Below are positions 1-5,504 of a stretch of 8,811 bases of DNA, piece after piece. Each line of letters opens with the position of its first letter. Within the stretch, counting starts at the first letter, position 1. Where the stretch lies: the NCBI GenBank assembly GCA_024636405.1, contig JAGXHC010000032.1, positions 1 through 8,811 on the forward strand. The letters run 5' to 3'. This DNA comes from Sulfitobacter sp. (GTDB taxonomy: Bacteria; Pseudomonadota; Alphaproteobacteria; Rhodobacterales; Rhodobacteraceae). The notes under the pieces are model-generated. The model ran no database searches, was not told the origin of the DNA, and was given only the letters and a program-made list of their open reading frames with translations. The position numbers and the translations under genes were made by a program.

Positions 1-77
1 AAGAAGTGGTCGAACCCCACCGCGCGGTGGTGCGCGAGCCATTCAAGCAAAAAGGCAGCTTCGTTTCGGACACATAA
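1..77 (+). CDS. 3' end of an unidentified gene (partial)
   Basis: Reading from base 3, an open frame of 24 codons runs to a TAA at 75-77 and ends in the peptide KQKGSFVSDT. The composition (several Val, Glu, Arg and His residues, GC-rich third positions) looks like genuine coding sequence, and the other two plus frames give less protein-like translations. It would converge on the methyltransferase gene whose stop is at 100-102, leaving 22 bases between the two stop codons. The fragment is too short to assign a family, and no function is proposed. A non-coding edge cannot be excluded. Confidence 0.4.
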   Translation, partial: EVVEPHRAVVREPFKQKGSFVSDT

Positions 78-99
78 AAGGGCGAGGTGGGTCAATGGT

Positions 100-816
100 T
101 TACCAGTCGCGGCGAAACGCCACGACCTTGTTAGAGGAAACACTAGCGTCATAACAAAGGTCTGCATCCATGAAGGCCTGGAAAATGGTACTGACGCCCA
201 ATTTTCCGATAAATTCGGGATGCAGTTTCACCACCGCTGCGCGCAGGTTGCTCAGGTCAAGATCCGGCAGCAGATCCGCCTCGGCGCCTTCAATGTCGCA
301 CAAAAGCACTGTCGGTGCGATGTCGCGAAACGCTGTGTTCGCGTTCAGGACATCGACCTTTTCGGTCTGCGGTTCGGGCGGATCGCTGTCTTGGGCCATC
401 ATCGACGACGACATCAGATCGTCGCGCACGTAAAATGCTGCGGTTCCCTTGCGCTTGCCCAGAATGGCGTGGTTCACATGGGCATTGGTCAGCCCGTTGG
501 CGGCATGTACCGACTGGATATAGGGCACCAGATGCGGGTTTGCCTCAAAGCTGTGGATGGATTTTATGGCGATGCTGGTTGCAATCAGCGCGGACAGATA
601 CCCAAAGCCAGCCCCCAGTTCGATCACGGTATCGCCCGCACCGACCATGCCAAGCGCGGCTTCTGTCATCTTTGGCTCATGGCGGTTCTTGCGCAGTCGG
701 CGGCGCAGCGCACCCTGGATGAAATCGCGATGCTTGGGAAACCGCAGACCCCGTGACATCACAAACGGCGACTCTATTTCTTCTTGCCTGCTCATGGGTC
801 TTGCATCATCCATCAT
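100..816 (-). CDS. FkbM-family SAM-dependent methyltransferase
   Basis: A 238-residue class I methyltransferase predicted to move a methyl group from S-adenosylmethionine to a hydroxyl, as FkbM-type enzymes do on sugars and polyketides. Visible motifs are the SAM-binding loop ELGAGFG (66-72), the acidic ribose-binding strand end FEANP (90-94), and the FkbM hallmark CDIEGAE (173-179). There is no signal peptide or membrane segment, so it is cytoplasmic. The start at 816 is supported by a GGAG five bases upstream and by a TGATG junction: the A of this ATG is the last base of the previous gene's TGA, so translation is probably coupled. A second Met at residue 8 is a weaker alternative. It is the last gene of a cassette with two glycosyltransferases, so a glycan is the likely substrate. 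That part is inference; the exact acceptor is unknown. No clear intrinsic terminator follows the stop. Confidence 0.85.
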   Translation of the reverse strand: MMDDARPMSRQEEIESPFVMSRGLRFPKHRDFIQGALRRRLRKNRHEPKMTEAALGMVGAGDTVIELGAGFGYLSALIATSIAIKSIHSFEANPHLVPYIQSVHAANGLTNAHVNHAILGKRKGTAAFYVRDDLMSSSMMAQDSDPPEPQTEKVDVLNANTAFRDIAPTVLLCDIEGAEADLLPDLDLSNLRAAVVKLHPEFIGKLGVSTIFQAFMDADLCYDASVSSNKVVAFRRDW

Positions 817-3173
817 CAGCTCTCCATATCCAGCGATAAAGCATAGGCCACACGTTCGGTCTCGTTCAGCTTTACGTCCAGCGCCTTTTCGTAAAGGTCG
901 CGAAATTCAGGCATGGCGTGCAGTTCCTTTGCCTTTGCGCGGTGCCAGTCCAGCCCTTTTTCATGCCAGCCGCGCAGCATGTCGTCGGCCATCAGCCGGT
1001 CATATTCGGCGCGCACCCTCGGGATATTGCGCTTGATCGTGATGTCCTTGAAATCGCACCAATCCATGCGGATCCAATAGTTGATCCCGATGGAGCGATC
1101 CACATGCAGCGCACGCCCCCGCTGGCGCTTGATCAGGAAAGATTCCGCTGACCGCAAGGCATAGTGGTTCAACTGCAGCAGATCATATCCGACGTTCTTC
1201 TTGGAGGACCGCCAGCCGTTTCTGGCCAGATCACCGGTGATGTCCTTGCCCGATCCGTTGACCCATTTCACCTTGTCGGCAAAATCGTCCAAAAGCTTGT
1301 TGGGCCGGTGGCAGCTAATCTTGGAATAGGCGCCAATGTTGCGAAACATCGTCTTGAACCCCCAGACAGTATGCGGCTTGGGGCAATATTTGGGCGCGCA
1401 GGTGTCGAATTGTTCAATCACGAAGTCGTCGTTCAGCCGGGTGATGCCGTTATGCCCAAAAAGCCGCCAAGTCATGGCGATATTGGTTGCATCCGGCACT
1501 GCCGCGAAAAGATCATTCAGCGTGCCATTGCCGGTGCGCACGTTCATGAACTCATCGACGTCGATGTGGATAATCCAATCGGCGTTGATGATCAGCGGTT
1601 CTTTCAATGACTGGTTCAACGCGTGCTGCTGGGGCGAGTTTCCTTTCCATTTGTCGTTATTGCGCAGCTGGACCACGCCCATTTGCTGTAACCGGCCCAG
1701 CACCTCGTCGGTGCCATCGGTGCAATCGTTGGTGTAGATCAGGAAATTATCAACACCGATGGCGCGGTGATAGGCGACCCATTCCACAATATAGGGCGCT
1801 TCGTTTTTCATGCACCCGACGATCACGTTGCCGGAACTGCCCGCAGGCAGATCCCGCAGCGGAACGGCGGCATAGGCGTCCGCCAGCGCCTCCTCGTTCA
1901 CGGAGCCGATCTTGTTGTGCGGCTTGATCTGGGTGCTCATGACGACCTGATGCTTGCCCTTTATCGTCGCAAGCAGTCGCTGGTTCGCGGCCACCTCGTC
2001 CGCCGTATCACCGCCCTCACGCAGCATTTCGTCAAACTTGTCCGAGGCCTGCTCAATCACGACGGCATCAGCCTGCTTTTCCGCAAGGGAGGTCGAATGG
2101 ACCCGGATCCGGTGGCCGAACGCCGCCAGATATTGCGACGCGCGGAAACCCATCGTCGGTTCCGCCTCCTGCCAGGGGGCTGTGGCGGCGTCGGGTGTCA
2201 GACATGTGGCGAGGTCCGCAAACCGCTTGATCAGTTTGGCGTTGATCGGTTTGAAATGGTCCGAGATCGCAAACAGACTGCCCGGCGCCACAGGCGCGCC
2301 CGCAACGCACATTTCACCAGCCATCTGCCGCCAAAGGTCCATGGGGCACGAAATCTGTCGCACCTGACAGTAGCGGATCAACAGACCGTTGAAGTGGCGC
2401 ACCCGCGTGACCGACGCTGCCGCATGTGGCGGATCAATCGCTTCCGGCGTCACCTTGCCCAAAGATTTGCCAAGTTCCAGGATCTGGCCCAGTTCCGCAG
2501 CGCCCTCCGCTGACATCAGATGATCCGCATCAAGCGGGCGCAACGTCACGCTGCCCTTGCCGAAAACGCTTTCCCAATGGCGGATCAGACTTGCGTAATC
2601 CAGCCAGAAAGGCGGGTGTTGCACATCATTGAACAGCCCGAACAGCGGCTGATTTTCCGCGCGCATCGCCAGCGCCCCGTCCCACCATCTTTTCCCGCCC
2701 AACAGATCAATTTCGCGGTCCAACGGGTGCTGCCGCCCCACCATCACGCTGTCGGCATAGTGCTGGGCCAAAAGCCGCGCCTGTTCGTCGACATGGGCCA
2801 CGATGCGGATGTCGTCGCTGAGCGGTGCCAGCAGCGCCTTGAGGCGTTTCAGCTCTGACGGACGTGAAAGCAGGCTGCCGAACTGCGCCGCGCTGAACAC
2901 GACCGCCTTGGGGGTGATGCGTTCCAGCGCCGATGCAAGCTGCATCTTTATCTCAGAGAACAATGTGTGCTGCGCAGCTTCGGAATCAAAGCCGCGTTTG
3001 ACCTGCACGATCCCGATTTGATCGGGGTCCGCCACGGCGCTGTGAATGCGCACATGGTTCCAGTCCGGTGCATAGATGCTGTGTTTTTCCAGCGTTTCCG
3101 ATGTGGCTTTCAACATTGCTCTGAACCGCGACGCCGCGAGCTCGGTTGGGCCGATGAGAAGATAAATACGCAT
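816..3173 (-). CDS. Two-domain protein: degenerate sulfotransferase-like N-terminus fused to family-2 glycosyltransferase
   Basis: A 785-residue protein with two parts. The C-terminal half (about 450-700) is a family-2 glycosyltransferase of the Glyco_tranf_2_4 type. It has the nucleotide-sugar strand CMKNEAPYIVEW (from C454), the block NDCTDGTD, a metal-binding DVDEF (538-542), and a conserved NHYALRS near H670. The N-terminal part (1 to about 330) resembles Rhodobacterales sulfotransferase-like proteins: a start MRIYLLIGPTE, a strand VVFSAAQFGSLL (91-102), DIRIVAHVDEQ (121-131), and a late LDYASLIRHWESVFG block (191-205). The PAPS-binding loop expected near residues 7-17, usually PKTGTT-like, reads GPTELAASRF, so sulfotransferase activity is doubtful. 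There is no signal peptide. The ATG at 3173 has GGTGAG just upstream. It lies 68 bases behind the other glycosyltransferase and overlaps the methyltransferase by one base. The transferase call is strong; the N-terminal assignment rests on recalled family patterns. Confidence 0.85.
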   Translation of the reverse strand: MRIYLLIGPTELAASRFRAMLKATSETLEKHSIYAPDWNHVRIHSAVADPDQIGIVQVKRGFDSEAAQHTLFSEIKMQLASALERITPKAVVFSAAQFGSLLSRPSELKRLKALLAPLSDDIRIVAHVDEQARLLAQHYADSVMVGRQHPLDREIDLLGGKRWWDGALAMRAENQPLFGLFNDVQHPPFWLDYASLIRHWESVFGKGSVTLRPLDADHLMSAEGAAELGQILELGKSLGKVTPEAIDPPHAAASVTRVRHFNGLLIRYCQVRQISCPMDLWRQMAGEMCVAGAPVAPGSLFAISDHFKPINAKLIKRFADLATCLTPDAATAPWQEAEPTMGFRASQYLAAFGHRIRVHSTSLAEKQADAVVIEQASDKFDEMLREGGDTADEVAANQRLLATIKGKHQVVMSTQIKPHNKIGSVNEEALADAYAAVPLRDLPAGSSGNVIVGCMKNEAPYIVEWVAYHRAIGVDNFLIYTNDCTDGTDEVLGRLQQMGVVQLRNNDKWKGNSPQQHALNQSLKEPLIINADWIIHIDVDEFMNVRTGNGTLNDLFAAVPDATNIAMTWRLFGHNGITRLNDDFVIEQFDTCAPKYCPKPHTVWGFKTMFRNIGAYSKISCHRPNKLLDDFADKVKWVNGSGKDITGDLARNGWRSSKKNVGYDLLQLNHYALRSAESFLIKRQRGRALHVDRSIGINYWIRMDWCDFKDITIKRNIPRVRAEYDRLMADDMLRGWHEKGLDWHRAKAKELHAMPEFRDLYEKALDVKLNETERVAYALSLDMES

Positions 3174-3220
3174 CTACTCACCACTCTGCGACATACCGGG
3201 GGTGCGCAATCTGCGGCATC

Positions 3221-3237
3221 TCAAATTTGAATCAAAT
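3221..3237. repeat. AT-rich nested palindrome between the two glycosyltransferase genes
   Basis: The 68-base gap between the two minus-strand glycosyltransferase genes holds TCAAATTTGA (3221-3230), a perfect 10-bp palindrome. It overlaps a second one, ATTTGA-A-TCAAAT (3225-3237). It begins four bases past the stop of the upstream gene and stands out as AT-rich in a GC-rich region. It could be a regulator site, a weak RNA processing or attenuation structure, or chance. No good promoter could be fitted around it. Confidence 0.3.
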
Positions 3238-3241
3238 CCGC

Positions 3242-4279
3242 TCACAATTCTCCGATCTCCAAAAGGATTTCTTCTTCCGCCGGCGAAAAGGGGCAGGCGT
3301 TGATCAACTGTTCGCGCATTTCGCGGTAGCTTTGCTGTTCCAGCAGCGCATCGCGTTTTGCCCGGTGCAGGCGGACCGCCTCTTGGTGCAGGTCCGCCAC
3401 GCCCGGAAGCTTCTTCAACCGTGCCATCTCTACCAGCAGCGGTTTTTCGTATCTCAGGATGCTGTCGTCGCGGTAGGCGGCATCATTGCGCTGCCGCCAA
3501 TAGGTGTCGTCAAAGGCCCGAAATTCGCGGTTAACGTCGCCGCGATCATTCTTGACAAGATATGAATCGAGCGACCGCAGCGCATAGTGGTTCAGTGTCG
3601 CAAATTCCCGCGCGCCGCGGGCCGGAAACGCGCGGATGCGGCGTTTGTTCAGGCGCTTGCGGAACGGTCTTGGCACGGTGCGGCCTGATGCGTCGGTCCA
3701 ACTGGGTCTACCCACGCTTGATGCGCCCTCATTGTGAAAGGGTCGGTGCGCGCCGTAGTATTTCAGCGGAAAGTCTTTTCGCACCAGTGATTTGACCTCG
3801 ATCGCAGTGTCTGCGCACCAGATGTCGGGATTATGGCTGTGCAGGAACTGGGTGATCACCGGCCTGTCCTCGAACCTCTCGATGCCATCATTGGCGAAGA
3901 ACTGAAAGGTGACTGAGACGGCCTGTGGAGTGTTGCATGCCGCAATCAGCGCCGGGATCGTATGGTCGCCGACATGGATGTTCAAAAACTCGTCCACATC
4001 CGCCACCCAAACCCAATCGGCGTCTTTGACCACGGGATGCCGCCGCGCCTTTTTCAGCGCCTGCATCTGATAGCTGCGGTTTTTTTCGGGGTCTGCCGGA
4101 TTTGGCAGATGGGTGACGATGCCGTGATCCTGCAACCGGTCCAGAAGCCAGTCCGTCGCATCGGTGCAGTCGTTTGAATAGAAAAGGAAATCGGTCACAC
4201 CGATGACCCGGTTGAAGGCGATCCATTCCAACACGAACGGACCTTCGTTCTTGACGCATGTCACCGCCGTGATGCGCAT
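3242..4279 (-). CDS. Family-2 glycosyltransferase (Glyco_tranf_2_4 type)
   Basis: A 345-residue cytoplasmic glycosyltransferase predicted to transfer a sugar from a nucleotide donor. It opens directly with the catalytic domain: TAVTCVKNEGPFVLEWIAFNR, then FYSNDCTDATD, a metal-binding DVDEF (94-98 counted from the ATG; 97-101 from the GTG), and NHYALRSLDSYLVKN near the C-terminus. The same ordered blocks occur in the glycosyltransferase half of the next gene, so the two are paralogues. Two starts are possible: ATG at 4279 (chosen) and GTG at 4288 three codons earlier. Neither has a clear Shine-Dalgarno sequence, and the ATG sits one base behind the stop of a small upstream ORF that does have one, suggesting translation by coupling. 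It is the first enzyme gene of the leftward cassette. The donor and acceptor sugars are unknown. Confidence 0.87.
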   Translation of the reverse strand: MRITAVTCVKNEGPFVLEWIAFNRVIGVTDFLFYSNDCTDATDWLLDRLQDHGIVTHLPNPADPEKNRSYQMQALKKARRHPVVKDADWVWVADVDEFLNIHVGDHTIPALIAACNTPQAVSVTFQFFANDGIERFEDRPVITQFLHSHNPDIWCADTAIEVKSLVRKDFPLKYYGAHRPFHNEGASSVGRPSWTDASGRTVPRPFRKRLNKRRIRAFPARGAREFATLNHYALRSLDSYLVKNDRGDVNREFRAFDDTYWRQRNDAAYRDDSILRYEKPLLVEMARLKKLPGVADLHQEAVRLHRAKRDALLEQQSYREMREQLINACPFSPAEEEILLEIGEL

Positions 4280-4280
4280 C

Positions 4281-4322
4281 TCAGGCACCAGTTGCGTGTG
4301 CTGTGTCGTTGGTCTGTTTCAT
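4281..4322 (-). CDS. Possible 13-codon leader ORF upstream of the glycosyltransferase
   Basis: An ATG at 4322 follows GAGG with five bases between them, a good ribosome-binding arrangement. It opens a frame reading MKQTNDTAHATGA, then TGA at 4283-4281. One base later comes the ATG (4279) of the glycosyltransferase, which has no ribosome-binding site of its own. This fits a leader ORF that delivers ribosomes to the enzyme gene by reinitiation. The peptide has no amino-acid run typical of classical attenuators. Alternatively, it is the old N-terminus of the enzyme separated by a frameshift, or chance. Confidence 0.4.
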   Translation of the reverse strand: MKQTNDTAHATGA

Positions 4323-4378
4323 ATCCGCCTCTGGGTCACGTGTGCATGATGCCGCGCAACCTCTTTTTATCCGTTAAG

Positions 4379-4407
4379 TTTATGGCAGGCAGGGTGAATC
4401 GCGTCAA
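4379..4407 (-). promoter_or_regulatory. Sigma-70-type promoter of the glycan cassette
   Basis: On the minus strand, TTGACG (4407-4402; five of six matches to the -35 consensus) is followed after exactly 17 bases by CATAAA (4384-4379; four of six matches to the -10). Transcription would start near 4372 and give a leader of about 90 bases that includes the small ORF at 4322-4281. Its position upstream of the first cassette gene fits. The call rests on sequence match only. Confidence 0.5.
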
Positions 4408-4417
4408 TCTTTCTTGG

Positions 4418-4459
4418 GGCCCCTCGCGCGCCGCGTGACATATCAGCACGCGAGGGGCC
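4418..4459. repeat. Inverted repeat in the divergent intergenic region
   Basis: GGCCCCTCGCG (4418-4428) and CGCGAGGGGCC (4449-4459) are perfect 11-bp complements separated by 20 bases. Partial pairing continues inwards. No T-run follows on either strand, so it is unlikely to be an ordinary terminator. It lies about 50 bases upstream of the MoxR gene and just upstream of the leftward -35 box, so it could be an operator controlling both directions or an RNA structure in the moxR leader. The 4323-4509 stretch otherwise holds a CACGTG hexamer (4337-4342) and the leftward promoter; I see no convincing rightward promoter. Confidence 0.5.
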
Positions 4460-4496
4460 TTGACCGCGGCGCGGTGGAATGCACCTTTGCACCCTT

Positions 4497-4504
4497 GGGG
4501 GAGG
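4497..4504 (+). promoter_or_regulatory. Strong Shine-Dalgarno sequence deciding the MoxR start
   Basis: GGGGGAGG lies five bases before the ATG at 4510. This near-ideal site fixes the start there rather than at the in-frame TTG at 4414, which would add 32 residues running through the inverted repeat. Confidence 0.8.
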
Positions 4505-4509
4505 ATCAT

Positions 4510-5436
4510 ATGGCCGATACATCAGGCGTTGAAAAATCACACGCGGACATTTCCAGCATCGACGCTGTGCAGCAAATGCTGGGCGCGCAGGGCTATATCT
4601 GCGACCGCGCACTTGGCACGGTGGTCTTTCTCGGCCTCACGCTGGGCCGCCCGTTGTTTCTTGAGGGCGAAGCAGGCGTCGGCAAGACCGAGATCGCCAA
4701 GGCGCTGGCCGCCGGTCTCGGTCGGCGGTTGATCCGCCTGCAATGCTACGAAGGCCTTGATGCCTCCTCTGCGGTATATGAGTGGAACTTCCCGGCGCAG
4801 ATGCTGGCCATTCGTCAGGCCGAAGCCGCAGGCGATGCGGCTGAGACAGATCTGTTTGCGGAAAAATTCCTGATTGAGCGGCCTTTGCTGCAGGCGCTGC
4901 GCCCGGACGCCCATGGCGCGCCGATCTTGTTGATCGACGAGTTGGACCGCACCGATGCACCATTCGAGGCGTTTTTGCTGGAAGCGCTTAGCGATTTTCA
5001 GGTTACCATCCCCGAACTTGGCACGATAACGGCCCCTGAGCCGCCAATTGTGATCCTCACCTCCAACCGCACGCGTGAAGTGCACGACGCGCTCAAGCGG
5101 CGCTGTCTGTATCATTGGGTGGACTACCCCGACTTTGACCGCGAAATGGAGATTTTGCACGCTCGCGCCCCGCAGGCCTCCGAAACCCTCAGCCGCGAAA
5201 TTGTGGCCTTTGTCCAGCACCTGCGCACGGAGGATCTGTTCAAAAAGCCCGGCGTGGCCGAAACCATCGACTGGGCGAAATGCCTGCTGGCACTGGATGT
5301 CATCACGCTAAGCCCGCAAGTCATCGCCGATACGCTGGGCGCGATCCTGAAGTATCAAGATGACATCGCACGGCTACACGGATCAGAAGCGAAGCGCATT
5401 CTCGACCAGGCCCGCGCGTCCCTGGTGCCGGTATGA
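4510..5436 (+). CDS. MoxR-family AAA+ ATPase (CoxD-like)
   Basis: A 308-residue cytoplasmic AAA+ ATPase. Visible motifs are Walker A GEAGVGKT (53-60), Walker B ILLIDE (139-144), a sensor-1 Asn in LTSNRTRE (N186), and an arginine-finger region ALKRRC (R197/R198). The C-terminal lid follows from about 210. MoxR ATPases form rings that use ATP to remodel proteins or insert metal cofactors, normally with a VWA-domain partner. That partner is the next gene. The length and motif wording fit the group containing CoxD, which matures carbon monoxide dehydrogenase, but no molybdenum hydroxylase or XdhC gene is visible in this window, so the client is unknown. It ends in GTATGA, where the stop overlaps an ATG of a small downstream ORF. 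No clear promoter was found upstream. Confidence 0.9.
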   Translation: MADTSGVEKSHADISSIDAVQQMLGAQGYICDRALGTVVFLGLTLGRPLFLEGEAGVGKTEIAKALAAGLGRRLIRLQCYEGLDASSAVYEWNFPAQMLAIRQAEAAGDAAETDLFAEKFLIERPLLQALRPDAHGAPILLIDELDRTDAPFEAFLLEALSDFQVTIPELGTITAPEPPIVILTSNRTREVHDALKRRCLYHWVDYPDFDREMEILHARAPQASETLSREIVAFVQHLRTEDLFKKPGVAETIDWAKCLLALDVITLSPQVIADTLGAILKYQDDIARLHGSEAKRILDQARASLVPV

Positions 5437-5504
5437 CCATTCCAAATGGTTCAAAATCCCGGAGGTCTGGAGGCAGAGCCTCCATGTCAGCCAGTCATGG
5501 CTGA
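5433..5504 (+). CDS. Possible 23-codon bridging ORF between the MoxR and VWA genes
   Basis: An ATG at 5433 overlaps the MoxR stop in the classic ATGA arrangement. It opens a frame of 23 codons beginning MTIPNGSKSRR and ending in TGA at 5502-5504. The VWA gene's likely ATG (5497) lies inside the last codons of this frame, so a ribosome finishing here could step back five bases and restart. The sequence runs through a hairpin repeat and is basic and low in complexity, so the peptide itself is probably not functional. It may have arisen when a repeat was inserted into the junction. Confidence 0.3.
   Translation: MTIPNGSKSRRSGGRASMSASHG
5468..5484. repeat. REP-like hairpin between the MoxR and VWA genes
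   Basis: TGGAGGC-AGA-GCCTCCA is a perfect 7-bp stem with a three-base loop. It is preceded by CCCGGAGGTC, which can compete for the same GCCTCC arm. From memory, similar GGAGG...GGCAGAGCC elements are dispersed in Rhodobacteraceae genomes; that is not verified here. It occurs once in this window. It could limit read-through or stabilise the upstream mRNA. Confidence 0.45.
5487..5504 (+). promoter_or_regulatory. Hairpin enclosing the VWA start codon
   Basis: TCAGCCA (5487-5493) pairs perfectly with TGGCTGA (5498-5504) across a four-base loop GTCA. The start codon ATG (5497-5499) has its A in the loop and its TG in the stem. The structure would hide the start unless ribosomes from upstream melt it, consistent with translational coupling. 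It may equally be chance. Confidence 0.35.

Noticed and set aside
17..30. Palindrome CCACCGCGCGGTGG as a terminator or operator
   Set aside because: It lies inside the probable coding end of the first gene and has no T-run. GC-rich palindromes like this are common by chance in such coding sequence.
1767..2513. Plus-strand open frame (248 residues) opposite the fused glycosyltransferase
   Set aside because: It is antisense to a clear coding gene, with a biased Arg/His-rich translation and no motif.
4414..4509. N-terminal extension of the MoxR gene from a TTG at 4414
   Set aside because: The strong GGGGGAGG site points to ATG 4510, the extension would run through the inverted repeat, and its residues do not resemble a MoxR N-terminus.
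4537..5220. Minus-strand open frame (227 residues) opposite the MoxR gene
   Set aside because: The opposite strand carries complete Walker A, Walker B and sensor motifs; this frame has none.
5446..5496. VWA gene start at ATG 5446
   Set aside because: It has no ribosome-binding site, and the extra 17 residues are encoded by the hairpin repeat. The family-like N-terminus begins at 5497. It is not fully excluded.
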